NCBI RefSeq assembly: GCF_006335005.1
Contig: NZ_VDMP01000024.1
Location: 264,417 to 321,045, forward strand
Source: Nocardioides albidus
GTDB lineage: Bacteria; Actinomycetota; Actinomycetes; Propionibacteriales; Nocardioidaceae
Length of the DNA: 56,629 bases
Reading direction: 5' to 3'
Both the position numbers and the translations under genes were made by a program. Shown one piece after another: positions 17,794 through 25,759 of the stretch (position 1 is its first letter; every line of letters starts with the position of its first letter). The notes below the pieces were generated by a model, which saw nothing but the letters and a program-made list of their open reading frames with translations, was not told where the DNA came from and ran no database searches.

Positions 17794-19571
17794 AGACCGC
17801 CCCGCTCTCCCCGCGTGCCCGCTCCGCCGCGCTCAAGCGGCTCGCCACCCAGCAGCTCGACGTCCTCGTCATCGGTGCCGGGGTCGTCGGCGCCGGTGCC
17901 GCTCTCGACGCCGCGACCCGTGGGCTCTCCGTGGGCCTGGTCGAGGCGCGCGACTTCGCCTCCGGCACGTCGAGCCGCAGCTCCAAGCTGATCCACGGCG
18001 GCCTGCGCTATCTCGAGATGCTCGACTTCCGGCTGGTCGCCGAGGCGCTCAAGGAGCGCGGTCTGCTCATGCAGCGGCTCGCCCCCCATCTCGTGCGGCC
18101 GGTGCCGTTCCTCTACCCGCTCACCGGTCTCGCCTGGGAGCGGTGGTACGCCGGCTCCGGTGTCGCGATGTACGACGCGATGTCCAAGGCCAGCGGATAC
18201 GGCGACGGGATCCCGGTCCACCGCCACCTCACCCGCCGCGGCGCGCGCAAGGCGTTCCCGTCGCTGCGCAAGGACGCGCTCGTCGGCGCCATCCGCTACT
18301 ACGACGCCCAGGTCGACGACGCCCGGCACACGATGTTCCTCGCCCGCACGGCCGCGACGTACGGCGCCGTCGTCGCCTCCCGCACCCGCGTCGTCGGGCT
18401 GATCAAGGAGAGCGAGCGCGTCGTCGGAGCCGAGGTGGTCGACCTCGAGACCGGCCACCGCTTCGAGATCCGCGCCTCGCAGGTCATCAACGCCACCGGC
18501 GTGTGGACCGACGAGACCCAGGCCATGGCCCGCGAGCGCGGCCAGTTCAAGGTCCGGGCCAGCAAGGGCATCCACCTCGTGGTGCCGCGCGACCGGATCC
18601 GCGGGGAGACCGGACTGATCCTGCGCACCGAGAAGTCCGTCCTGTTCGTGATCCCGTGGAAGCGGCACTGGATCATCGGCACCACCGACACCGACTGGGA
18701 GCTCTCCAAGGACCACCCCGCGGCCAGCAGCAGCGACATCGACTACCTGCTCGAGCACGTCAACGGCGTGCTCGAGGTGCCGCTGACCCGCGATGACGTC
18801 GAGGGCGTGTACGCCGGCCTCCGCCCGCTCCTCGCGGGCGAGTCCGCGGCGACCTCGAAGCTGTCGCGCGAGCACGCGGTCGCGCACAGCGTGCCGGGCC
18901 TGGTCGTCGTCGCCGGCGGGAAGTACACGACGTACCGGGTGATGGCCGCCGACGCGGTCGACGAGGCGGTGCACGGTCTGGAGACGGTGCTCGGGCGCAA
19001 GGTGGGGGAGTGCGTCACCGAGCACATCCCGTTGGTCGGCGCCGACGGCTACCAGGCGCTGTGGAACCAGCGCCGCGCGCTGGCCACCCAGTCCGGGCTC
19101 GCGATCAACCGCGTCGAGCACCTGCTCGAACGCTACGGCTCGCTCGTGCTCGAGGTGCTCGATCTGATCGCCGCCGAGCCCGACCTTCGCGAGCCGCTGC
19201 CGGGCGCCGAGGACTACCTGATGGCCGAGGCCGTCTACGCCGTCACCCACGAGGGCGCCCGCCACCTCGACGACATCCTCACCCGACGGCTGCGGGTCTC
19301 GTTCGAGACCTTCGACCGGGGGGTCGCGGCGGCGCCGTACGTCGCCGACCTGGTCCGCGGGCACCTCGGCTGGGACTCCGACCAGCACACCCGCGAACTG
19401 CAGCACTACCTCAAGCGCGTCGAGGCCGAGCGGGAGAGCCAGCGACAGCCCGACGACCACACCGCCGACGCGGCACGCAAGGGCGCACCGGACGTCGTCC
19501 CCGTGTCCCGTGCCGTCGGGGAGCCGGCGGAGGAGCCGGCCGAGCAGAACGAGTCGATGGAGATCCCCTGA
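17790..19571 (+). CDS. glpD: glycerol-3-phosphate dehydrogenase (FAD)
   Basis: The 593-residue flavoprotein oxidises glycerol 3-phosphate to dihydroxyacetone phosphate at the membrane. The FAD site is [21 protein letters not shown], followed by [19 protein letters not shown], which is diagnostic of GlpD. Later text such as [16 protein letters not shown] and GLRPLLAG also fits. The last 50 residues (from about [10 protein letters not shown]) are polar and probably disordered, an extension beyond the family core. It starts inside the glpK stop and ends at a TGATG junction with the next gene. Confidence 0.95.
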   Translation: MKTAPLSPRARSAALKRLATQQLDVLVIGAGVVGAGAALDAATRGLSVGLVEARDFASGTSSRSSKLIHGGLRYLEMLDFRLVAEALKERGLLMQRLAPHLVRPVPFLYPLTGLAWERWYAGSGVAMYDAMSKASGYGDGIPVHRHLTRRGARKAFPSLRKDALVGAIRYYDAQVDDARHTMFLARTAATYGAVVASRTRVVGLIKESERVVGAEVVDLETGHRFEIRASQVINATGVWTDETQAMARERGQFKVRASKGIHLVVPRDRIRGETGLILRTEKSVLFVIPWKRHWIIGTTDTDWELSKDHPAASSSDIDYLLEHVNGVLEVPLTRDDVEGVYAGLRPLLAGESAATSKLSREHAVAHSVPGLVVVAGGKYTTYRVMAADAVDEAVHGLETVLGRKVGECVTEHIPLVGADGYQALWNQRRALATQSGLAINRVEHLLERYGSLVLEVLDLIAAEPDLREPLPGAEDYLMAEAVYAVTHEGARHLDDILTRRLRVSFETFDRGVAAAPYVADLVRGHLGWDSDQHTRELQHYLKRVEAERESQRQPDDHTADAARKGAPDVVPVSRAVGEPAEEPAEQNESMEIP

Positions 19572-20341
19572 TGGACCTGCAGCTGAAGGACCGCGTCTAC
19601 CTGCTCACCGGCGCCACGCGAGGCCTCGGTCGCGCCACGGCCGAGGCGCTCGTCGCCGACGGCGCCCGCGTGGTCGTCTCCGGGCGGCACGCAGACACGG
19701 TCGAGGCGGCCGTCGCCGACCTCGGCGGGCCGGACCGGGCGCGCGGCGTGGTGGCCGACAACGCCGACGCGGCGACCCCGGCCGCTCTGATCGGCGCCGC
19801 CCAGGACGCGTGGGGGCGGGTCGACGGGGCGCTCGTCAGCGTCGGCGGGCCGCCGGCCGGGCGGATCACCGACATGACCGACGAGCAATGGACCAGCGCC
19901 TTCGGCTCGGTGTTCCTCGGAGCGGTCCGGCTGGCGCGCGAGGTCGGAGCCGTCCTCGCCGGATCACCCGACGGCGGCTCGATCGCCTTCGTGCTGTCCA
20001 GCAGCGTGCGCCAGCCCATCCCCGACCTCGCCATCTCCAACGGCCTGCGCCCCGGGCTGGCGATGGCGGCGAAGACCCTCGCCGACGAGCTCGGCCCGCG
20101 CGGGATCCGGGTCAACGGCCTGCTGCCCGGACGGCTCGCGACCGAGCGGGTCGCCGAGCTGGACGCGGCCCGCGGTGACGCCGCCGCGGTGCGCGAGGCG
20201 GCCTCGGCGCAGATCCCGCTGCGGCGCTACGGACTGCCCGAGGAGTTCGGTCGGGTCGCGGCGTTCGTGCTGTCGCCCGCGGCGTCGTACCTCTCCGGGG
20301 TGATGCTGCCGGTCGACGGTGGCATGGTCCGCGCGCTCTGA
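19571..20341 (+). CDS. short-chain dehydrogenase/reductase-like protein with altered active site
   Basis: The 256-residue protein has the SDR nucleotide-binding motif TGATRGLGRATAEAL and the end pattern YLSGVMLPVDGG. The catalytic Tyr-x3-Lys is missing. Where SSSV...Y...K is expected, the sequence reads SSVRQPIPDLAISNGLRPG, giving Ser156 and Arg160. Some SDR subfamilies have such changes, so activity is uncertain. It is joined to glpD by TGATG and is probably co-transcribed, though a role in glycerol use is only inferred. Its last 115 bases overlap the SURF1 gene on the other strand. Confidence 0.8.
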   Translation: MDLQLKDRVYLLTGATRGLGRATAEALVADGARVVVSGRHADTVEAAVADLGGPDRARGVVADNADAATPAALIGAAQDAWGRVDGALVSVGGPPAGRITDMTDEQWTSAFGSVFLGAVRLAREVGAVLAGSPDGGSIAFVLSSSVRQPIPDLAISNGLRPGLAMAAKTLADELGPRGIRVNGLLPGRLATERVAELDAARGDAAAVREAASAQIPLRRYGLPEEFGRVAAFVLSPAASYLSGVMLPVDGGMVRAL

Positions 20342-21147
20342 TCCTCGGGTCGCGCCCGCCGTGAGAACGGGCCTCCGGAGCGGCGCTTCGTGCCGAGGCG
20401 CTCGCCGCGCGGGCCCAGCCTGCGCTCGTCCCAGGCCAGGTAGGCGAACCCGCCGATGGCGAGGACCCCGAAGAACCACCACTGCAGGCCGTAGAAGAAG
20501 TGGGGGCCCTCGTCGAGCTCGGGGAGCTCGACCGGAGCGAGCTCCTTCTCCGGCTCCGGGTCCTCGGCCTTGAGGGCGAGGAAGCCGCCGAAGACCTCGC
20601 GGTCGATCGCCCGGCCGATCGGGCCGCTCGCGATCGCGCGCGTCGAGTGGTCGTCGACCTCGGTGCTGCCGCCGGCGCCGTCGGCCCGGACCCACCCAGT
20701 GACGGTGACCTCACCCGCCGGGGGAGCGGGCAGTTCGTCGGCCTCGATCCGCGGGTCGTCGGTCCCGTACCAGCCGCGGTCGACGAGCAGCGCCGTACCG
20801 TCCGCGGTGACGAGCGGGACGACGACCTCCACGCCCGGGTAGCCGTTGCGCGTCCGGTAGCGCACCACGACCGTGTCGTCGCGGGCGTACTCGCCGCGCG
20901 CCGTGACCAGCCGCCACTCGTCGGCCTCGGCGACCTCACGTCCGGGAGCCAGCACGTCGGCGACAGCGGCCGGGTCGCGGTGCTCGTTGGCCTGGACGAT
21001 CGCGTTGCGCTCCTTGCGATCGTCGAGCCGCCCGAACTGCCACTCACCGAGCCACCAGGTCGCCCACCCGACGAGGATGATCGCCAGGAAGAACAGCACC
21101 CAGCGGCGACTGAGCAGAAATCGCCACGAGGTCAGCCACGAACGCAC
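20227..21147 (-). CDS. SURF1 family cytochrome oxidase assembly protein
   Basis: SURF1 proteins help build cytochrome c oxidase. The 306-residue protein has an N-terminal helix (WVLFFLAIILVGWATWWLGEWQFGRLDDRKERN), a periplasmic loop domain with VEVVVPLVTADGTALLVDRGW, and a C-terminal helix beginning GPHFFYGLQWWFFGVLAIGG. The GTG at 21147 fits the family start; the frame is open far upstream as an antisense shadow of moaA. The final 40 residues are a polar tail encoded antisense to the SDR gene. Confidence 0.9.
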   Translation of the reverse strand: MRSWLTSWRFLLSRRWVLFFLAIILVGWATWWLGEWQFGRLDDRKERNAIVQANEHRDPAAVADVLAPGREVAEADEWRLVTARGEYARDDTVVVRYRTRNGYPGVEVVVPLVTADGTALLVDRGWYGTDDPRIEADELPAPPAGEVTVTGWVRADGAGGSTEVDDHSTRAIASGPIGRAIDREVFGGFLALKAEDPEPEKELAPVELPELDEGPHFFYGLQWWFFGVLAIGGFAYLAWDERRLGPRGERLGTKRRSGGPFSRRARPEDQSARTMPPSTGSITPERYDAAGDSTNAATRPNSSGSP

Positions 21148-21162
21148 GCGGCCTATGCTGGC

Positions 21163-22158
21163 ATGGTGCACACACTGGTCGATCAGCACGGGCGGGTGGC
21201 GACGGACCTCCGGGTGTCGTTGACCGACCGCTGCAACCTGCGCTGCACCTACTGCATGCCGCCCGAGGGTCTCGACTGGATGCCGACGGACGAGCAGCTC
21301 ACCGACGACGAGGTCGTCCGGCTGATCGGCGTCGCGGTCCAGCGGCTGGGCGTGCGCGAGGTCCGGTTCACCGGCGGCGAGCCGCTCGTACGACGCGGCC
21401 TGGTCGACATCGTGCGCCAGGTGCGCGCGCTGGACGCCGAGGTCGAGATGTCGATCACCACCAACGCCCTCGGTCTGGCGAAGACCGCCCACGCGCTCGC
21501 CGAGGCCGGTCTGAACCGGGCCAACGTCAGTCTCGACACGGTCCGCAGCGAGGTGTTCCACGAGATCACCCGCCGCGACCGGTTCGCCGACGTCGTCGAG
21601 GGCCTGGCGGCCGCCGAGGCGGCCGGCCTTGGCCCGGTGAAGGTCAACGCCGTCCTGCTCCGCGGGGTCAACGACGACGAGGCCCCCGAGCTGCTGGCCT
21701 GGTGCCTCGACCGCGGCTACCAGCTGCGCTTCATCGAGCAGATGCCGCTCGACGCCCAGCACGGCTGGGACCGTGCCTCGATGGTCACGGCCGACGACAT
21801 CCTCGCCTCGCTGTCCGCGGCGTACCGCCTCGAGCCGGCCTCCGAGCCCCGGGGCAGCGCACCGGCCGAGCTCTTCCACGTCGACGGCGGCCCGGCCACT
21901 GTCGGCATCATCGCCTCGGTGACCCGCCCCTTCTGTGGTGACTGTGACCGCGTCCGGCTCACCGCCGACGGTCAGGTCCGCAACTGCCTCTTCGCCCGCT
22001 CCGAGTCCGATCTGCGTGACGCGATGCGCGCCGGCGCCACCGACGACGAGCTCGCCGACCGCTGGCGCGCCGCCATGTGGGGCAAGCTCCCCGGCCACGG
22101 CATCGACGACCCGACCTTCCTCCAGCCCGACCGCCCCATGTCCGCCATCGGCGGTTGA
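21163..22158 (+). CDS. moaA: GTP 3',8-cyclase MoaA (molybdenum cofactor)
   Basis: MoaA is a radical SAM enzyme that starts molybdopterin synthesis from GTP. The N-terminal cluster is C24-x3-C28-x2-C31 (CNLRCTYC). The second cluster is C258-x2-C261-x13-C275 (CGDCDRVRLTADGQVRNC). The protein ends in the Gly-Gly that MoaA needs for activity. It has 331 residues. TATGCT precedes the start; GTG 21166 would fit a leaderless start better than ATG 21163. The stop codon is inside the first unit of a 22-nt repeat array. Confidence 0.95.
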   Translation: MVHTLVDQHGRVATDLRVSLTDRCNLRCTYCMPPEGLDWMPTDEQLTDDEVVRLIGVAVQRLGVREVRFTGGEPLVRRGLVDIVRQVRALDAEVEMSITTNALGLAKTAHALAEAGLNRANVSLDTVRSEVFHEITRRDRFADVVEGLAAAEAAGLGPVKVNAVLLRGVNDDEAPELLAWCLDRGYQLRFIEQMPLDAQHGWDRASMVTADDILASLSAAYRLEPASEPRGSAPAELFHVDGGPATVGIIASVTRPFCGDCDRVRLTADGQVRNCLFARSESDLRDAMRAGATDDELADRWRAAMWGKLPGHGIDDPTFLQPDRPMSAIGG

Positions 22159-22237
22159 GTTGCCCCCTTCTCACCGTCGAGTTGCCACTTTCTGACCGTC
22201 GAGTTTCCGGATCCTCACCGTCGAGTCACCACTTCGA
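22150..22237 (+). repeat. left array of four 22-nt tandem units
   Basis: Units begin at 22150, 22172, 22194 and 22216, exactly 22 bases apart. The core is CACCGTCGAGTTGCC, with about seven less conserved bases ending mostly in CT. The first unit is the most diverged and reads GGTTGAGTTGCC; its TGA is the moaA stop. The last unit contains, on the minus strand, the stop codon of the DUF559 gene. The same unit occurs in inverted orientation at 23285-23350. Confidence 0.9.
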
Positions 22238-23155
22238 CCACCGCCGGTTCGAGTACGACGGCGCCAGGGCCTCCTCCAGATCGCGGATCCACCGCGTCCG
22301 AGCCGCGCCGGTGAAGTCTCCGCGCTTGACGACGATCACCACCCAACCGTGATCGCGCAGCCACCGGCGCCGCTCCGCGTCGTACTCGCGCTGCTCCTCG
22401 AGCAGGTCGTGAAACTCCTCGCCGTCGTACTCCACGCACACCCGCGCCGCCGGATAGGCGAAGTCGAGCCGGTACGTCGGCACTCCGTCGATCTCGATCC
22501 ACCACTGTGGCTCGGGCTTGGGCAGACCCTCGTCAAGGATCTCCAGCAGCACCCACGCCTCGCGGTGCGACTCCACCCGCGGATCGACGAGTGCCGCGAG
22601 CGGTCGACACTGCACCACGCCCCGCCGACGTCTGAACCTCGGCTCCTGCCGCAGGAGGTCGATGCTGGTGAATCCGTGATGGCGGGCCAGGAGGCACATC
22701 GCGGCGTACGCCTCGCGACGCTGGAGATTGCAGCCGAGGTCGAGAGCAGTGCGCAAGGGGGAGGTGACGCGGACGCCCTCGATCTCGACGATGTCAGTCG
22801 GAAGGAGGTCGCGTTGCCGCCCGCTCAGCTCGCGGCGCCGGGTGGCATGGCGGCCACGCAGGGAGCACGTCTCGACGGCCGCGATCGCATCGTGCTCGGC
22901 GAAGGTGTGCACGTCGACGCCGTGGACCCAGGCGGCAGTTCGATCGACGACGATCTGGTGCGCCGCCACCGAGCACCGCAATGAGTGCACCCGAAGCGAG
23001 ACGGAGTCGGGTGTGTCGATGCGCCGATAGGTCCCGGCCCCGATCCGGACGAGCAGGCCAGCGGCGGCCGCGCGCCAGATCTGGGTGCGGGTCAGGCCGA
23101 GCTCGGTGGCCTCGCGCACGTGGAACGGTCTGGTCGGATAGAGGTCGATGTCCAT
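22226..23155 (-). CDS. DUF559 (Vsr-like endonuclease fold) protein with N-terminal AbiEi-like region
   Basis: The 309-residue protein has an N-terminal winged-helix-like part resembling the AbiEi antitoxin family (VREATELGLTRTQIWRAAAAGLLVRIGAGTYRR). Its C-terminal DUF559 domain has the PD-(D/E)xK-type pattern YRLDFAYP (Asp231), VCVEYDGEEFH (Glu242, Asp244, His248) and a final WLRDHGWVVIVVKR. Vsr nucleases nick mismatched DNA; the role of DUF559 proteins is not known to me. It is enclosed by inverted 22-nt repeats, its stop lies in the left array, and a perfect 12-bp palindrome lies four bases before its ATG. No toxin partner is visible. Confidence 0.8.
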   Translation of the reverse strand: MDIDLYPTRPFHVREATELGLTRTQIWRAAAAGLLVRIGAGTYRRIDTPDSVSLRVHSLRCSVAAHQIVVDRTAAWVHGVDVHTFAEHDAIAAVETCSLRGRHATRRRELSGRQRDLLPTDIVEIEGVRVTSPLRTALDLGCNLQRREAYAAMCLLARHHGFTSIDLLRQEPRFRRRRGVVQCRPLAALVDPRVESHREAWVLLEILDEGLPKPEPQWWIEIDGVPTYRLDFAYPAARVCVEYDGEEFHDLLEEQREYDAERRRWLRDHGWVVIVVKRGDFTGAARTRWIRDLEEALAPSYSNRRWSKW

Positions 23156-23159
23156 CCGC

Positions 23160-23171
23160 CGACGATCGTCG
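23160..23171. promoter_or_regulatory. perfect 12-bp palindrome before the DUF559 gene
   Basis: CGACGATCGTCG is self-complementary and begins five bases upstream of the ATG at 23155. An operator for the N-terminal winged-helix domain is one reading; a nuclease recognition site is another. Neither is shown by sequence. Confidence 0.4.
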
Positions 23172-23284
23172 ATCCGGGCGGCGGAAGCCGTCCAGGCGCG
23201 TCGGCCTGGGGACGGAGTGCCGTGCCGGAACCGTCTGTGGACGATCGACGGCTCTGTTGACCACCAGGGTGACGGGTGGGACGC

Positions 23285-23350
23285 GGCGCTGGGAAACTCG
23301 ACCGTGAGTTCGGGGCAACTCGACGGTGAGTTCGGGGAAACTCAACGGTG
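23285..23350 (-). repeat. right array of three 22-nt tandem units, inverted
   Basis: Read on the minus strand, units begin at 23350, 23328 and 23306, again with a period of exactly 22. Cores are CACCGTTGAGTTTCC, CACCGTCGAGTTGCC and CACGGTCGAGTTTCC. The outer unit is the TTGAG variant and supplies the TGA stop of the minus-strand gene at 23342. Confidence 0.9.
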
Positions 23351-23530
23351 CGGGACGGTCTCCTTGAGGAACCCGCGGGCGCCCAGGAAGGCCTCGAGGG
23401 ACTCGCGGTGGGCGTCACACGCGAGCCAGGTCTTGCGACGATCGGGGGTGTGCAGCTTGGGGTTGTTCCACAGCAGCTGCCAGGTGGCCGGCTCGCGACA
23501 GCCCCGGGCCGAGCAGATGTCAGGCTCCAT
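23342..23530 (-). CDS. small cysteine/histidine protein of unknown function
   Basis: The 62-residue protein begins MEPDICSARGCREPATWQLL and contains a later CDAH. A pair C-x4-C plus C-x2-H suggests a small zinc site. I know no function. ATG 23530 was chosen because AAGGTGAG precedes it; GTG 23536 is the alternative. It overlaps the end of the DUF3099 gene by 11 bases, so the two are coupled. It ends in the repeat array, with only His-Arg and the stop contributed by the repeat. Confidence 0.65.
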   Translation of the reverse strand: MEPDICSARGCREPATWQLLWNNPKLHTPDRRKTWLACDAHRESLEAFLGARGFLKETVPHR

Positions 23531-23813
23531 GCTCACCTTGTTCGAGCTGGCGCTGCGGGTCGCCGCCGCCGGTCAGGGGGAGCGAGGTCGCGCGGCTGTC
23601 CTCGGCGTTGGCCATCACCACCGCGACGTACGGGAGGACGATCGCGCCGGCGATCAGGATCGGCCAGAGCCAGTGGATGCCGGCGGCGCCGGTGATCGCC
23701 GCCCCGATGAAGCACAGGGTGCGGATCGTCATCGCGATGACGTACTTCTTCTGGCGCCGGGCGAGGTCGTCACGCGGGCTGGAGCCGGCCGTGGTGATCC
23801 GGATGGCGTCCAT
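23520..23813 (-). CDS. DUF3099 membrane protein
   Basis: The 97-residue protein matches DUF3099, small actinobacterial membrane proteins: a short cytoplasmic start ending RRQKKYVIAMTIRTLCFIGA, then two hydrophobic segments (TLCFIGAAITGAAGI and LWPILIAGAIVLPYVAVVMA) and a polar tail. Function unknown. TAGGGT at 23820-23825 (minus strand) stands six bases before its ATG. It leads a two-gene unit with the small protein at 23342. Confidence 0.8.
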   Translation of the reverse strand: MDAIRITTAGSSPRDDLARRQKKYVIAMTIRTLCFIGAAITGAAGIHWLWPILIAGAIVLPYVAVVMANAEDSRATSLPLTGGGDPQRQLEQGEHGA

Positions 23814-23854
23814 GCCCTCACCCTACGCCCGCCCCACGCGGGCCGCGTCGTGAG

Positions 23855-23860
23855 TACGCT
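23855..23860 (+). promoter_or_regulatory. -10 element upstream of dodecin
   Basis: TACGCT ends six bases before the ATG at 23867. Confidence 0.5.
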
Positions 23861-23866
23861 GCAGAC

Positions 23867-24082
23867 ATGTCCAACCGCACCTATCGCGTCAGCGAGATCG
23901 TCGGCACCTCTCCCGACGGCATCGACCAGGCAGTCCGCAACGGCGTCGAGCGCGCCGGCCAGACCCTGCGCCACCTCGACTGGTTCGAGGTCACCCAGGT
24001 GCGCGGCCAGGTCAAGGACGGCGCCGTCGAGCACTTCCAGGTCACCATGAAGATCGGCTTCCGGCTCGAGGACGACGAGTAG
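23867..24082 (+). CDS. dodecin, flavin-storage protein
   Basis: Dodecins form hollow twelve-subunit particles that bind flavins or CoA. This one has the usual length of 71 residues and the family text YRVSEIVGTSPDGIDQAV and LDWFEVTQVRGQV, including the tryptophan that stacks on flavin. It stands alone, divergent from DUF3099, with a leaderless promoter. Confidence 0.93.
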   Translation: MSNRTYRVSEIVGTSPDGIDQAVRNGVERAGQTLRHLDWFEVTQVRGQVKDGAVEHFQVTMKIGFRLEDDE

Positions 24083-24252
24083 GCCGACTCCGCTCCCGGT
24101 GACGGCCGTTGTTGGGTTCGCCTCCGCGGCCGGGTGACAGGTGCCGGCCGACCCATCCAGACCCGTTTGTCGGGGTCCTACAACACACAGCGAGGATCTT
24201 GGTGTCCACCGCGGGCGAGCCGGGAGGACCGGCACCACTAGCGTCACAGAGC
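24083..24252. other. intergenic region before fabG
   Basis: No gene is apparent in these 170 bases. Near the end TAGCGT (24239-24244) stands eight bases before the fabG GTG and may be its -10. The rest shows no clear hairpin or operator. Confidence 0.5.
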
Positions 24253-24963
24253 GTGAGCCAACCACGTTCCGTTCTCGTCACCGGAGGCAACCGCGGCATC
24301 GGCCGTGCGATCGCCGAGGCCTTCATCGCCGCGGGCGACAAGGTCGCCGTCACGACCCGGAGCGGAGGTGCGCCCGAGGGCGCGCTCGAGCTCAAGGCCG
24401 ACATCACCGACCCGGTCGCGGTCGAGGCGGCCTTCGCGGCCGCCGAGCAGGCGCACGGCCCGGTCGAGGTGCTCGTCGCCAACGCCGGCATCACCAAGGA
24501 CACCCTGCTGCTGCGCATGTCGGAGGACGACTGGTCGTCGGTCATCGACACCAACCTGACCGCCTCCTTCCGGCTGGCCAAGCGTGCCGCCAAGGGCATG
24601 CTGCGCCAGAAGAAGGGCCGGATCATCTTCATCTCCAGCGTGGTGGGCCTGCTCGGCTCGCCCGGCCAGGTCAACTACGCCGCCTCCAAGGCCGGCCTGG
24701 TCGGCATGGCCCGCTCGATGGCGCGTGAGCTCGGGCCGCGCTCGATCACGGCCAACGTCGTGGCGCCCGGATACGTCGACACCGACATGACCGCGGTGCT
24801 GACCGACGAGCAGAAGGAAGGGATCCGCACCCAGGTCCCGCTGGGCCGGTACGCCGACCCGACGGAGATCGCGGGCGCGGTGCTGTGGCTGGCCAGCCCG
24901 GAGGCGGCCTATGTGACCGGCGCGGTGATCCCCGTGGACGGCGGACTGGGAATGGGGCACTGA
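24253..24963 (+). CDS. fabG: 3-oxoacyl-ACP reductase FabG (MabA-like)
   Basis: FabG reduces 3-oxoacyl-ACP with NADPH in fatty acid elongation. The 236-residue SDR has TGGNRGIGRAIAEAF, the NAG motif, the catalytic Ser in FISSVVGLLGSPGQ and Tyr142-x3-Lys146 (NYAASKAG). It is one base from an InhA-type enoyl reductase, the same order as mabA-inhA in mycobacteria. GTG 24253 gives the usual FabG N-terminus SQPRSVLVTGG. Confidence 0.93.
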   Translation: MSQPRSVLVTGGNRGIGRAIAEAFIAAGDKVAVTTRSGGAPEGALELKADITDPVAVEAAFAAAEQAHGPVEVLVANAGITKDTLLLRMSEDDWSSVIDTNLTASFRLAKRAAKGMLRQKKGRIIFISSVVGLLGSPGQVNYAASKAGLVGMARSMARELGPRSITANVVAPGYVDTDMTAVLTDEQKEGIRTQVPLGRYADPTEIAGAVLWLASPEAAYVTGAVIPVDGGLGMGH

Positions 24964-24964
24964 C

Positions 24965-25759
24965 ATGACGATCAACAGCAACGGCATCCTCGCCGGCAAG
25001 AACATCCTCGTCGCGGGGGTCACCCTCGACAGCTCGATCGGCTTCGCGGTGGCGAAGTTCGCCCAGGAGCAGGGTGCGACGGTCCTCGTCTCCAACTTCG
25101 GCCAGGCGCTGCGGATCACCCGCCGCATCGTCAAGCGCCTCCCCGAGCTGCCCGAGGTCATCGAGCTCGACGTGACCGACGCCGAGCACCTTGCCGCGCT
25201 CCCGGACGCCGTCCGCGAGGCTCTCGGCCCGGACGCCCGGCTCGACGGCGTCGTGCACTCCATCGCCTACGGCAACCCGGAGACGCTGCTCGGCGGCAAG
25301 TTCCTCGACGGGCCGTGGGAGGACGTCGCGCAGGCCGTCCAGGTCTCGGCGTACTCCCTGAAGTCCCTGGCCGTCGCCTGTCGTCCGCTGATGTCCGAGG
25401 GCGGCTCGGTCGTGGGCCTCACCTTCGACGCGAGCGTCGCCTGGCCGGTCTACGACTGGATGGGCGTGGCCAAGGCCGGCCTGGAGTCGACCGCTCGCTA
25501 TCTCGCCCGCGACCTCGGCGGCGACGGGATCCGGGTCAACCTGGTCTCCGCCGGCCCGCTGCGCACGCTCGCCGCCAAGGCGATCCCCGGCTTCGAGGAC
25601 CTCGAGTCGATGTGGACCACCAAGTCTCCGCTCGGCTGGGACAACACCGACCAGGAGCCGACGGCCAAGGCGGTCTGCGCACTGCTCTCAGACCTGTTCC
25701 CGTCCACCACCGGGGAGATCGTCCACGTCGACGGCGGCTTCCACGCGATGGGCGCCTGA
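24965..25759 (+). CDS. fabI: enoyl-ACP reductase (InhA/FabI family)
   Basis: This NADH-dependent reductase carries out the last step of each elongation cycle. The 264-residue protein has an SDR-type fold with the FabI pattern VAGVTLDSSIGFAVAKFAQEQGA. It has the long-spaced catalytic pair Tyr163-x6-Lys170 (YDWMGVAKAGLE). Text such as ISRAGPLRTLA-like SAGPLRTLAAKAIPGF and TGEIVHVDGGFHAMGA follows InhA closely. It is the second gene after fabG. Its last 72 bases overlap a convergent membrane protein gene. Confidence 0.94.
   Translation: MTINSNGILAGKNILVAGVTLDSSIGFAVAKFAQEQGATVLVSNFGQALRITRRIVKRLPELPEVIELDVTDAEHLAALPDAVREALGPDARLDGVVHSIAYGNPETLLGGKFLDGPWEDVAQAVQVSAYSLKSLAVACRPLMSEGGSVVGLTFDASVAWPVYDWMGVAKAGLESTARYLARDLGGDGIRVNLVSAGPLRTLAAKAIPGFEDLESMWTTKSPLGWDNTDQEPTAKAVCALLSDLFPSTTGEIVHVDGGFHAMGA

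Larger units (their letters stand above)
22150..23350. other. DUF559 cassette bounded by inverted repeat arrays
   Basis: Two arrays of the same 22-nt unit face each other across one gene (22226-23155). The outermost unit on each side has the TTGAG variant and provides the stop codon of the neighbouring gene. The layout recalls a REPtron, in which a RAYT gene is flanked by inverted REP sequences, but the gene here is nuclease-like and unrelated to RAYT. Confidence 0.6.

Noticed and set aside
21148..21162. Molybdenum cofactor riboswitch before moaA
   Set aside because: Only 15 bases separate the SURF1 and moaA starts, so no structured leader can exist there.
22150..23350. CRISPR array
   Set aside because: The periodic units are 22 bases long with only about seven variable bases, occur in two inverted blocks of four and three, and have no cas genes. 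Spacers of usual length do not exist.
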